Assembly: GCF_007625155.1 (NCBI RefSeq)
Contig: NZ_VMNK01000009.1
Location: 97,560 to 161,559, forward strand
Length of the DNA stretch: 64,000 nt
Source of the DNA: Denitromonas halophila
GTDB taxonomy: Bacteria > Pseudomonadota > Gammaproteobacteria > Burkholderiales > Rhodocyclaceae
Reading direction: 5' to 3'
The notes beneath the pieces were generated by a model that did not search any database, had not been told where the DNA came from, and was given only the letters and a program-made list of their open reading frames with translations. Below, in pieces: positions 36,724 to 44,546 of the stretch. A program made the position numbers and the translations under genes. The first letter of the stretch is position 1, and the number at the start of each line of letters is the position of its first letter.

Positions 36724-37722
36724 TCACGCGCCAATCCTAACGACGGTACGGCCCCGAATGCGCCCCGCGATGAAATCATCAAAAGCGGTCGGCAACGCAT
36801 CAAAATCGATAGTTTGAGTAACCGCTTCGAGGTGACGCGGCCGCAAATTGGTGGCCAGCCGGTCCCATATTTGCTGACGCGCTGGGAAGCCGATGTAGCC
36901 CGAATCCACGCCGAGCAGACTCACGCCGCGCAGGATGAACGGGAACACGCTGGTATCGAGATCAAAACCCGCCGCATTACCAATGCTGGCCACCGTGCCG
37001 GCCTGCTGCATCGTCGCCAGCATCCAATGCAGGATCTTGCCGCCAGTGTTGTCCACCGCGCCGGCCCAGCGCGCGCCTTCGAGCGCGCGAACCTTGTCGA
37101 AATCGATCGACTCGCGCAGCACGATATCGCTGGCACCCAGCGAGCGCAGATAGTCTTCTTCGGAGGCCTTGCCGGTCAGCGCCGTAACGGAATAACCGGC
37201 GGCCGCCAGAATATCGATCGCCAGGCTGCCCACGCCACCGGTTGCGCCGGACACCACGACCGGGCCATTTTCCGGCCGCAAGCCGTTGTCTTCCATGCGC
37301 TGCACCCCCAGCGCCGCGGTGAAACCCGCCGTCCCCAAGGCCATCGCCTCGAACAGACTCAAGCCCTCGGGCAGCGCCACCACCCATTTGGCGGGAATGC
37401 GCGCGTACTCGGCAAATCCACCATGGTGGGCAACACCAATATCAAAGCTGGTCGCAATCACCGGATCCCCGGCCGAAAAGCGCGGATCCGTACTCTCGAC
37501 CACCTCGCCCGACAAGTCGATGCCGCCCACACACGGAAAGCGGCGAATAATCTTGCCCTTGCCCGTGGCGGCCAAGGCATCCTTGTAATTGATGCTCGAG
37601 TAATGCACCCGGATCAGCACCTCGCCGGCATCCAGGTCGTCGGAGCTCAGGGACTGCATCCCCGCGCGTATGGTTTTGTCCTCAGCCTGCTCGATCAGAA
37701 ACGCCTTGAAAGACCCTTTCAC
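36724..37722 (-). CDS. acuI: acrylyl-CoA reductase AcuI/YhdH-type
   Basis: A 332-residue zinc-free medium-chain dehydrogenase/reductase. Features are the N-terminal VHYSSINYKDALAATGKG, FPCVGGIDLSGEVVES, the NADPH-binding VVVSGATGGVGSLAIDIL, and GIDSG-like LLGVDSGYIGFP, all typical of the YhdH/AcuI family. It reduces acrylyl-CoA to propionyl-CoA. The GTG at 37722 is preceded by GGAG and matches the family start; the longer frame is less likely. Together with prpE, two genes away, it suggests propionyl-CoA metabolism, but YhdH proteins in many bacteria have no assigned physiological role. Confidence 0.85.
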   Translation of the reverse strand: MKGSFKAFLIEQAEDKTIRAGMQSLSSDDLDAGEVLIRVHYSSINYKDALAATGKGKIIRRFPCVGGIDLSGEVVESTDPRFSAGDPVIATSFDIGVAHHGGFAEYARIPAKWVVALPEGLSLFEAMALGTAGFTAALGVQRMEDNGLRPENGPVVVSGATGGVGSLAIDILAAAGYSVTALTGKASEEDYLRSLGASDIVLRESIDFDKVRALEGARWAGAVDNTGGKILHWMLATMQQAGTVASIGNAAGFDLDTSVFPFILRGVSLLGVDSGYIGFPARQQIWDRLATNLRPRHLEAVTQTIDFDALPTAFDDFIAGRIRGRTVVRIGA

Positions 37723-37771
37723 ATGCTTCTCCGTCTCGGCGCGCGCGAAGCGCAAGCGCTCATCCCGAGAG

Positions 37772-37777
37772 ATTATA
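37772..37777 (-). promoter_or_regulatory. candidate -10 element (TATAAT) for acuI
   Basis: A perfect TATAAT on the minus strand 50 bases before the acuI GTG, in the region divergent from the HDOD gene. The -35 position has no good match, so the promoter is only partly supported. Confidence 0.4.
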
Positions 37778-37875
37778 ACGAATTCACTCGCGCCGTCTGC
37801 ACCGCCCCGCCTCAAAGCTCAAGTCAGCCGCACTGCGCGCCGTAGATATCGAAGACCCGGAAAAATGAGATCATC

Positions 37876-38775
37876 ATGAACCGACTGAACGAGGCTCTAC
37901 CCTCCCTCGACGACTATGTTGCCCTGTTCTCACAAGGGGCGCTTCCCATCCTTCGCCGCACCGCGCGCGATCTGGCTGCAATGCGCGAACAGGAAGGAAA
38001 CGTTAACGGAAAGCAGATCACACAGGTCATTCTGGGCGACCCCCTGATGACGCTACGCGTACTCAGCCATCTCGAGATCCACCGGCGGCAAGCACAAAAT
38101 CACGCCATCACCACAATCGATCGCGCGGTGATGATGATCGGCATTACGCCCTTCTTTCGCCAGTTCGACGACCTGCCCACCATCGAAGACGCACTCGCCG
38201 ACACCCCCGCGGCGCTCATTGGCGTGCTGGGTGTCATTGGACGCGCCCGTCGCGCCGCCCACTACGCACGCGAGTGGGCAATCATCCGGCACGATCTGGA
38301 CGTTGAAGAAATTACCATTGCTGCCTTACTGCACGACACCACAGACATCCTGTGCTGGGTTTTTGCTCCGACGCTGACTGCCAAGGTACACGCCTTGCAG
38401 CGCGCTGACGCCAGCCTGCGCAGCGCGGCCGTACAGCGCGAGGTGTTCGGCTTTGCCGCCAACGAAATCCAGCTCGCCCTGGCAAAAAAATGGCAGCTTC
38501 CCGAACTACTCATTCACCTGATGGACGAATCGCGCGCCGACAACCCACGCGTGCGAACCGTGGCGCTGGCCAACGACCTGGCCCGTCACAACGCCAAGGG
38601 CTGGGGCAACGCAGCGATTCCCGACGACCTGACCGCGATCCAATCGCTGCTCAAACTCAACCGCGAGCAACTCATCCGGCGACTGGCCATTCCCGAGGAA
38701 GACGCGATACGTCTGATGCCTGCACCAGAGGATGCATCCGAGGCCGACGCCGAACCGCCCGCCACCCCGGACTGA
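37876..38775 (+). CDS. HDOD domain protein
   Basis: A 299-residue soluble protein with an HDOD domain over about residues 15-230 (LPILRRTARDLAAM, VILGDPLMTLRVLSHLE, ITTIDRAVMMIGITPFF, EEITIAALLHDTTDILCW). HDOD domains are HD relatives often lacking hydrolase activity and acting in signalling. The acidic/Pro/Ala tail is low complexity. Context does not identify a partner: divergent from acuI and about 95 bases before lemA. Confidence 0.8.
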   Translation: MNRLNEALPSLDDYVALFSQGALPILRRTARDLAAMREQEGNVNGKQITQVILGDPLMTLRVLSHLEIHRRQAQNHAITTIDRAVMMIGITPFFRQFDDLPTIEDALADTPAALIGVLGVIGRARRAAHYAREWAIIRHDLDVEEITIAALLHDTTDILCWVFAPTLTAKVHALQRADASLRSAAVQREVFGFAANEIQLALAKKWQLPELLIHLMDESRADNPRVRTVALANDLARHNAKGWGNAAIPDDLTAIQSLLKLNREQLIRRLAIPEEDAIRLMPAPEDASEADAEPPATPD

Positions 38776-38869
38776 CCCCTCGGCAGCCCCGCCGGCCGGC
38801 CGTCGTCGCCAGCGGTTAAGATACCCACGATCTGCCGGCTCGCCGGCCCGTTTTTGAAGGAAACCCTTG

Positions 38870-39445
38870 ATGTCCGTGTCCGCCCTTGTCCTGCTCGGTG
38901 TAATTGCCATTGCCTTGCTGTATGGCATCGTCGTCTACAACAACCTGGTGCGGCTCAAGCACAACATCGCCAAGGCTTGGGCCAATATCGACGTGATGCT
39001 CAAGCAGCGTCATGACGAACTGCCCAAGCTGGTCGAAGTCTGCCGCCAGTACAAGCAATTCGAAGAAAGCACACTCACCCGCGTGATCGAAGCCCGCTCC
39101 CGCGTCTCCGACGCGCGTGCCAATCACGACGTACCCGCACTCGGTCAAGCCGAAGGCATGTTGCGCTTCGGTCTGGGGCAACTCTTCGCGGTGGCCGAGG
39201 CCTATCCGGAACTGAAGGCCAACGAGCACTTCATGCAGCTGCAAACACGCATCACCGCGCTCGAAAACGGCATTGCCGATCGCCGCGAGTGGTTCAACGA
39301 AAGCACCAATGTGCACAACATCCGCATCGAGCAATTCCCCGACCTGATCATCGCCCGCCTCACCGGCTTCACCGAGCAGCCCCTGCTCGAGTTCTCCACC
39401 GCCGAAAAGGCCGACGTCGACCTCAAAGCGCTGTTCAGCGCCTAA
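38870..39445 (+). CDS. lemA: LemA-family membrane protein
   Basis: A 191-residue LemA protein: a single N-terminal transmembrane helix (ALVLLGVIAIALLYGIVVYNNLV), then the four-helix cytoplasmic LemA domain starting LKHNIAKAWANIDVMLKQRHDELPKLVE and continuing ALENGIADRREWFNESTNVHNIRIEQFPD. The ATG at 38870 has GAAGGA at suitable spacing. It is paired with the GIDE-type gene 18 bases downstream, an association seen in many bacteria. Its biochemical role is unsettled. Confidence 0.93.
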   Translation: MSVSALVLLGVIAIALLYGIVVYNNLVRLKHNIAKAWANIDVMLKQRHDELPKLVEVCRQYKQFEESTLTRVIEARSRVSDARANHDVPALGQAEGMLRFGLGQLFAVAEAYPELKANEHFMQLQTRITALENGIADRREWFNESTNVHNIRIEQFPDLIIARLTGFTEQPLLEFSTAEKADVDLKALFSA

Positions 39446-39463
39446 GCGCCGCCCGGCAAGATC

Positions 39464-40351
39464 ATGCTCGTTTCACTGCGACCGGATCGCACCGGCGCGG
39501 CAGTCGCGTCCGGCATCGCCGCGCTCGGCTTTGCCGGCTTTCAAGCCGACGGCAGCTTTCGCATGGTGGCCTTGGTGCTGGTATTGGCCGCCGCACTGTT
39601 CGGCTGGCTACGCTCCATCCACCACAGCCGGCTGATTCTCGACACACCCACCTCGCGCATCGCCTCCGCCGCCCAAGGCTATACCGAGCTATTTGGTCAG
39701 GGCATGCCACTCGATGGCGCGCCGCTGTACTCCCCGCTCAACGGCCTGCCCGTACTGTGGTATCGGCTGGTCGTGGATGAAAAAGACGGCGACAGCTGGC
39801 GGCGTTTTTCGGACGACGAGAGCGACGCCTCCTTTTTGCTCGACGACGGCAGCGGCCAGTGCGCCGTCGACCCCGAAGGCGCAGAGTTGCTGATCACCCG
39901 CAAGGATGTGGTGATACGCGACGACCGCCGCTACACCCAGTGGTGCCTGATCAAACAAGACCCAATCTACGTGATTGGCGACTTCACCACCCTGGGCAGC
40001 ATCGACCCCGCGCATGACACGGCTCGCCAGGTGCGCGAGCTGCTTGCCGAGTGGAAGGCCGATCACCCACGCCAGCTCGAACGCTTCGACCTCGACGGCG
40101 ACGGCCAGGTCGATTTGCAGGAATGGGAGCTGGCGCGCGCCGAAGCCAAGCGTGAAGTGAGCCGCCAGCAGGCCGAACTCCACGCCGCGGCCGAAGCGCA
40201 TATCGTTCGCAAGCCCGAAGGGCGGCGGCTGTATCTGATCTCGGACCTCGATCCGTCACAGCTTGGCCGCCGCTATCAGTTATGGGGCTGGGGCTTTCTC
40301 GTCGTGCTGCTGGTCAGTGCCGGGCTGCTGGTCCGCCTGCTCGCCATCTGA
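39464..40351 (+). CDS. GIDE-type membrane protein with an EF-hand loop
   Basis: A 295-residue inner-membrane protein related to the E3-ligase-like GIDE domain family that accompanies LemA. Two hydrophobic helices near the N-terminus (about 10-45) and one at the C-terminus (FLVVLLVSAGLLVRLLAI) frame a cytoplasmic or periplasmic GIDE domain (RIASAAQGYTELFGQG, GLPVLWYRLVVDEKDGDSWRR). Residues 209-220, DLDGDGQVDLQE, match the 12-residue EF-hand loop at all coordinating positions (1, 3, 5, 9 and 12), so Ca2+ binding is likely. It is followed by an Arg/Glu-rich helix. It forms a two-gene unit with lemA. Confidence 0.8.
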   Translation: MLVSLRPDRTGAAVASGIAALGFAGFQADGSFRMVALVLVLAAALFGWLRSIHHSRLILDTPTSRIASAAQGYTELFGQGMPLDGAPLYSPLNGLPVLWYRLVVDEKDGDSWRRFSDDESDASFLLDDGSGQCAVDPEGAELLITRKDVVIRDDRRYTQWCLIKQDPIYVIGDFTTLGSIDPAHDTARQVRELLAEWKADHPRQLERFDLDGDGQVDLQEWELARAEAKREVSRQQAELHAAAEAHIVRKPEGRRLYLISDLDPSQLGRRYQLWGWGFLVVLLVSAGLLVRLLAI

Positions 40352-40356
40352 GCGAT

Positions 40357-42246
40357 TCAACCGCCCGCCTGCTGCTCCAATTCTTCCCAGCGCGCCATCG
40401 CCGCCAGCATTTCCTCGCCCACCGCCTCAAGCCGCGCGTTCAGCTCGACCGCCAGCTCCGGCGTGCTCTGATACAGATTGGGGTCGGCCAGGCGGGCATG
40501 CAGGCTCGCCTCCTCCGTCTCCAGCGCACTGATGCGATCCGGCAAGCCATCGAGCTCGCGCTGATCCTTGAACGACAGCTTCTTGGCGGGTACGGCCTTG
40601 GGCTTGTCCTTGGTCGCGACCGCCTTCTTTTCGGCCACCGGCGCCGCCGGCTGCTTACGCAGACGCTGCCAATCGGCATAGCCGCCCACATACTCCTTCC
40701 ACTCACCGTTGCCCTCGGAGGCAATCACCTGCGTCACCGTGTTGTCGAGGAAGGCCCGGTCATGGCTGACCAGGAACAGCGTGCCGGCATAGTCGGCCAG
40801 CAAGGCCTCGAGCAAATCCAGGGTTTCGATATCGAGGTCATTTGTCGGCTCATCGAGCACCAGCACGTTGGCCGGCTGAGCAAACAAGCGCGCCAGCAGC
40901 AAGCGGTTGCGCTCGCCACCGGACAGCGACTTGACCGGCGAGCGCGCCCGCTGCGGCGCGAACAGAAAGTCTTCCAGATACCCGATCACATGCTTGCGCT
41001 CACCGCCGATCTCGACATAGTCCGAGCCCGGGCTGATCACCTCGGTCAGTGGCGCCTCGGGGTCGAGCTGCGCGCGCAACTGGTCAAAATAGGCCACCTG
41101 CTGACGGGTGCCGCGGCGGACCGTGCCGCTGTCCGGCTCTAGCTCACCCAGAATCAGTTTGAGCAGGGTGGTCTTGCCCGCGCCGTTGGGGCCAATAAAG
41201 CCGATCCGATCGCCGCGCATGATGCGGGTCGAGAAATCACGCACCAGCGGCGCACCGCCATAGCCTTTGCTGACGTTTTCGAGCTCCGCCACCATCTGGC
41301 CGGACTTGTCGCCCCGGTCCAGCGCCAGCGTCACATTACCCTGGCGCTCTCGGCGGGCCGCGCGCTCACGACGCAAAGCCTCCAGCCGACGCACCCGGCC
41401 TTCGTTGCGGGTCCGCCGCGCCTCAACGCCCTTGCGAATCCACACCTCTTCCTGGGCCAGCAGCTTGTCGAAGCGCGCACTGGCCTTGGCTTCGGATTCG
41501 AGTTGCTCGGCCTTCTTCACCTGGTAATCAGCAAAACGCCCGTCGAAACTGGCAAGGTTGCCGCGATCGAGCTCAACGATCCGGGTCGACACGTTATCCA
41601 TGAACACCCGGTCGTGGGTAATCAGCACCACCGCACCCGAAAAGCTCTTGATCAACTCCTCCAGCCACAGGATGCCATCGAGGTCGAGATGGTTGGTCGG
41701 CTCGTCGAGCAACAACAGTTCCGGATCGCCGACAATCGCCCGCGCCAGTGCCACCCGCTTGATGCCGCCGCCCGACAAGGTGCTGACAATCAGATCACCA
41801 TCCAGCGCCAGCCGGCCCAGCATCGCCTCAACCCGCTGATTCATGCGCCACGCATCGGCCGTGTCCACCGCATGCTGCGTACGTTCCAGTTCCGCCAGCG
41901 CGGCCTCCGAAGCATCCTCGGCAATATGATGAAGTGCCGCGTGATACGCCTTGAGCACCGCCGCCACATCGCCCAGGCCTTCGGCCACCACATCGAACAC
42001 CGAACGCCCGAGGTCGAAATCCGCCTCCTGCGACACATACGCGATGCGAATACCGGGCGCACGCCAGACCTCGCCGTCATCCAGCGGCGACTGCCCGACC
42101 ATGGCCCGCAGCAAGCTGGACTTGCCCGAGCCATTGCGACCGATCAGCGCGACCCGCTCACCCGCATCGAGCTGAAAACTGGCCTTGTCGAGCAGGGCGA
42201 CGTGGCCAAAGGCAAGGCAGGCACGATCTACGGAAATCAGGGGCAT
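40357..42246 (-). CDS. uup: ABC-F family ATPase Uup
   Basis: A 629-residue soluble ABC-F protein with two ABC ATPase modules. Walker A motifs are GRNGSGKSS and GPNGAGKTT, signatures are LSGGGIKRVALARA and LSGGERNRLLLARL, and Walker B LLLDEPTNHLDLD and LVLDEPTNDLDIE. The first signature has Gly in place of the usual fourth-position Gln/Glu-type residue. The linker between them is highly basic. The C-terminal about 90 residues form the Uup-type coiled coil (FKDQRELDGLPDRISALETEEASL). ABC-F proteins act on the ribosome, and Uup also affects replication-associated DNA intermediates. Length is that of E. coli Uup. Confidence 0.92.
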   Translation of the reverse strand: MPLISVDRACLAFGHVALLDKASFQLDAGERVALIGRNGSGKSSLLRAMVGQSPLDDGEVWRAPGIRIAYVSQEADFDLGRSVFDVVAEGLGDVAAVLKAYHAALHHIAEDASEAALAELERTQHAVDTADAWRMNQRVEAMLGRLALDGDLIVSTLSGGGIKRVALARAIVGDPELLLLDEPTNHLDLDGILWLEELIKSFSGAVVLITHDRVFMDNVSTRIVELDRGNLASFDGRFADYQVKKAEQLESEAKASARFDKLLAQEEVWIRKGVEARRTRNEGRVRRLEALRRERAARRERQGNVTLALDRGDKSGQMVAELENVSKGYGGAPLVRDFSTRIMRGDRIGFIGPNGAGKTTLLKLILGELEPDSGTVRRGTRQQVAYFDQLRAQLDPEAPLTEVISPGSDYVEIGGERKHVIGYLEDFLFAPQRARSPVKSLSGGERNRLLLARLFAQPANVLVLDEPTNDLDIETLDLLEALLADYAGTLFLVSHDRAFLDNTVTQVIASEGNGEWKEYVGGYADWQRLRKQPAAPVAEKKAVATKDKPKAVPAKKLSFKDQRELDGLPDRISALETEEASLHARLADPNLYQSTPELAVELNARLEAVGEEMLAAMARWEELEQQAGG

Positions 42247-42300
42247 GAGGCATCCAGCAACTAGGCAAAACGCGCATTTTACCGCCCCGCAGCCTCACGC

Positions 42301-42329
42301 TTCGAAAAAGCCTGAATTCGCGGTAAACT
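42301..42329 (+). promoter_or_regulatory. promoter of the tRNA-Arg gene
   Basis: TTCGAA (42301-42306) and TAAACT (42324-42329) are spaced by 17 bases, 35 bases ahead of the tRNA. The bases after the -10 are GC-only (GCGCCCCGCCCCC), the discriminator type of stringently controlled stable-RNA promoters. Confidence 0.6.
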
Positions 42330-42363
42330 GCGCCCCGCCCCCACCCATCGCGGGGCCCGGTCT

Positions 42364-42438
42364 CTCTCCGTGGTTCAATGGATAGAACGAGCGCCTCCTA
42401 AGCGCTAGATACAGGTTCGATTCCTGTCGGGGAGACCA
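42364..42438 (+). tRNA. tRNA-Arg (anticodon CCU)
   Basis: A complete cloverleaf with CCA encoded. Acceptor CTCTCCG pairs with CGGGGAG (one G-U), the D-stem is GTTC/GAAC, the anticodon stem AGCGC/GCGCT holds loop CTCCTAA with anticodon CCT at 42397-42399, and the T-stem ACAGG/CCTGT encloses TTCGATT. Discriminator A is at 42435 and CCA at 42436-42438. The 5' base is C. It reads the AGG codon, which is rare in GC-rich proteobacteria. Confidence 0.96.
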
Positions 42439-42494
42439 GCACACGCCACCTCACCCGGAATCACCGGCCCTGCACCGCCCTCGCGCGCCTTCCG

Positions 42495-42869
42495 CTATTT
42501 GATTTTTTTCGGAAACCGGGGCAACCCGTCCAGCTGCGCATTCACCTCGTCCGGCCCGACGGCCAGCAACAACGCAACCGCCACCCGCATCAAGTCGTTT
42601 CGGCTCACCGAGGGCGCCAGTTCGCGCAGGTGATCGCGCATTTTCTTGAGTTGCGCAGCCTCATCGACCGACAGGACGACCTCGGCCGGTTTGGCCGGCA
42701 CCACCACCGTCGGCTTGACCGGTGGCGACATTCGATTCACGGCCTTGGTGGTCAGCTTGACCGAGGCGCGACGCCTCTCGCTGCGAGTCGGCAGGCGTTT
42801 CTTGAGCGCCGCGTCTTCATCGTCAATACTGGCCCGCAGCGACGCCTTGATTTGCTTACGAACAATCAT
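42495..42869 (-). CDS. hypothetical basic protein coupled to parA
   Basis: A 124-residue protein of unrecognised family. The N-terminal half is strongly basic (KKRLPTRSERRRASVKL), with a Pro/Val linker. The C-terminal half looks like a folded helical unit (VDEAAQLKKMRDHLRELAPS, then VSRNDLMRVAVALLLAVG), which could be a ribbon-helix-helix-like or other DNA-binding piece. Its ATG overlaps the parA stop by four bases. By position it could be the ParB-like or adaptor partner of the ParA ATPase; this is inference. Confidence 0.65.
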   Translation of the reverse strand: MIVRKQIKASLRASIDDEDAALKKRLPTRSERRRASVKLTTKAVNRMSPPVKPTVVVPAKPAEVVLSVDEAAQLKKMRDHLRELAPSVSRNDLMRVAVALLLAVGPDEVNAQLDGLPRFPKKIK

Positions 42870-43531
42870 TCACCCCCTCCCAAACGCCTCACCACCGCGC
42901 TGACCAGTCGCAAGACCTCAAGCTGTGCCGGCTGAGCCGCACTGCCCAGGTCGAACACCGAACCGCCGACCGCCGCGCTCTGCGCATAGGCATTGCGCTG
43001 GTTGAGAATGGTGGACAGCACCGGCAGGTCGAACTCGCGCATCACCTCCATCACGTCCGCCGCCAGCGAAGTGCGGGTCACCCGATTGGGCACCAGCACA
43101 CCCTGCAGACCCGGATGCGTGGCCTGAAGACCGACGATCAGGCGCTCGACCGCCCGCGTCGACCACAGGTCGGTGGGGCTCGGCACCACCGGGATAATCG
43201 CCAGGTCGGTGTGGTTCAACGCGGCCAGCGTACGCGGATGGTCGATGGAGGGCGGGCAGTCGAGCAGCACCACATCCGCCCGCTTGCGCCACTTGGCCAG
43301 TTTGTCCGGAAGCTCACGCGGGTCGTCACTGAAGCGGTGCATACGCGCCGGAAACGGATGCTCCGGGGATGCCGCAGCGGCCCACCGGCTGGCCGACTCC
43401 TGCATGTCGAGATCGACGATTTCCACCTTGCGCCCGCGGCGCGCGAGGCCGGCGGCCAGTTGCATGGTCACGGTGGTTTTCCCCGCGCCCCCTTTTTGAG
43501 AAATCAACGTGACGATTGGCGCGCGCGCCAT
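42866..43531 (-). CDS. ParA-family ATPase
   Basis: A 221-residue Walker-type ATPase of the ParA/MinD group. It has the deviant Walker A S-Q-K-G-G-A-G-K-T-T, switch DLDMQESASRW, Walker B VVLLDCPPSIDH and late IPNR-like VLVPNRVTRTS. Such proteins place plasmids, chromosomal regions or protein clusters in the cell. The ATG at 43531 has AAGGAAA upstream; the longer frame is not supported. No parB gene or obvious parS repeats are adjacent, and the location beside a tRNA away from a replication origin suggests an orphan ParA rather than the chromosomal Soj. Confidence 0.85.
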   Translation of the reverse strand: MARAPIVTLISQKGGAGKTTVTMQLAAGLARRGRKVEIVDLDMQESASRWAAAASPEHPFPARMHRFSDDPRELPDKLAKWRKRADVVLLDCPPSIDHPRTLAALNHTDLAIIPVVPSPTDLWSTRAVERLIVGLQATHPGLQGVLVPNRVTRTSLAADVMEVMREFDLPVLSTILNQRNAYAQSAAVGGSVFDLGSAAQPAQLEVLRLVSAVVRRLGGGE

Positions 43532-43746
43532 TGGCGGTTTCCTTGGTTCAATTCTTGGATAACCATTAATAGTAGCGCAGGGCCTTGCCGAATTTGATGA
43601 CAGCGCCCCAAGGCGCACCGCCATTGCGCGCCCGGCTGCGCGACCGACCACCCGGCTGACCACGCTGCCCAAGGCCGGCAAGACCCGGTATCGTTCGCCC
43701 TAGGCCTTTTCCGCCAGCCCCCACGCCGACGCCTGCAAACACCCCG

Positions 43747-44460
43747 ATGACCGATCGTCTGCGCATCTTTATCTGCACGACCGACGCCCTGAGCGACCGG
43801 GTGGATCTGCTCGCGCCCGACGAGCTGCAACGCGCCCGCGCCATGACCTCCAGCCGCCGGCGCCGACAGTTCTGCGCCGGTCGGGCGTTGTTGCGTCTGG
43901 CACTGAGCCAAGACGGCACACGAGCACCCGCCGCCTGGCGAATCCGCCTGCTCGGAGATCGGCCACAGCTCGACGCGCCCGACGCCCCGCAGTTCAGTCT
44001 CAGTCACAGCGGCGACCACGCCGGCTGCGCCATCAGCCACACGCTGCGCTGCGGCTTTGACCTTCAGGCGCATGCCCCGCGATCACGACATGACCTCGCG
44101 AACGCTTTTTTTTCCGACGATGACACCCGCTGGCTGGCAGAACAGTCCGATTTTTCGGCAGCCTTCCACCAGCTCTGGGTACTCAAGGAGTCCTGGGCAA
44201 AAGCCACCGGCGCGCCGCTCCTGACGGCGCTGGCACACACCCGCTGGCAAGCACGACATACGGCCAGCATCGCCGCAACGCCCTGGGACGCGGGCACGAC
44301 GGCCTTGACCGACACATTGACGACGGGCTGGACCGCCGAGGGCGCCGTGACCACGATAGAACTGAACGAATGGCAAGACGGCGGTTTCGTCTCACGCCCG
44401 TCGCACTGGACACGCTGGGCCTTGCGCAATGCGCCGGATGCCGCGCGGTGCGACACATGA
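43747..44460 (+). CDS. 4'-phosphopantetheinyl transferase of the aryl polyene cluster
   Basis: A 237-residue Sfp-type transferase that attaches the phosphopantetheine arm of CoA to carrier proteins. It shows RRRRQFCAGRALLR, FSLSHSGDHAGCAI, GFDLQ (acidic metal ligand region) and WVLKESWAKATG, the family pattern. It lies directly ahead of the APE genes, whose two ACPs are the expected substrates. The gene ends where an in-frame ATG of the next frame begins, but an internal promoter before apeC suggests the rest can be expressed separately. Confidence 0.88.
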   Translation: MTDRLRIFICTTDALSDRVDLLAPDELQRARAMTSSRRRRQFCAGRALLRLALSQDGTRAPAAWRIRLLGDRPQLDAPDAPQFSLSHSGDHAGCAISHTLRCGFDLQAHAPRSRHDLANAFFSDDDTRWLAEQSDFSAAFHQLWVLKESWAKATGAPLLTALAHTRWQARHTASIAATPWDAGTTALTDTLTTGWTAEGAVTTIELNEWQDGGFVSRPSHWTRWALRNAPDAARCDT

Positions 44461-44479
44461 CACGCGAGAGAACAGAAGA

Positions 44480-44496
44480 TGTTACAACACGTAACA
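44480..44496. promoter_or_regulatory. inverted repeat operator candidate ahead of apeC
   Basis: TGTTAC-AACAC-GTAACA is a perfect 6-bp inverted repeat with a 5-base spacer. It lies in the 86-base gap between the transferase gene and the chosen apeC start and overlaps the -35 area of the promoter candidate at 44506. It could control the whole 16-kb operon. Confidence 0.5.
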
Positions 44497-44505
44497 CTAC
44501 CCTGC

Positions 44506-44511
44506 TAGAAT
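44506..44511 (+). promoter_or_regulatory. extended -10 promoter candidate of the aryl polyene operon
   Basis: TAGAAT preceded by TGC, forming a TGn extended -10, 36 bases before the apeC ATG. The -35 area (TTACAA around 44482-44487, 18-base spacing) is a weak match and is covered by the inverted repeat. Confidence 0.45.
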
Positions 44512-44546
44512 TGCGCGCCTTGACACCTTTAACCGCGCCCGGAAGC

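Noticed and set aside
44370..44546. Long N-terminal extension of apeC from an alternative start
   Set aside because: The extension has no homology-like segment and would cover the promoter and inverted repeat; ATG 44547 has a Shine-Dalgarno. The overlap start at 44457 remains a less likely option.
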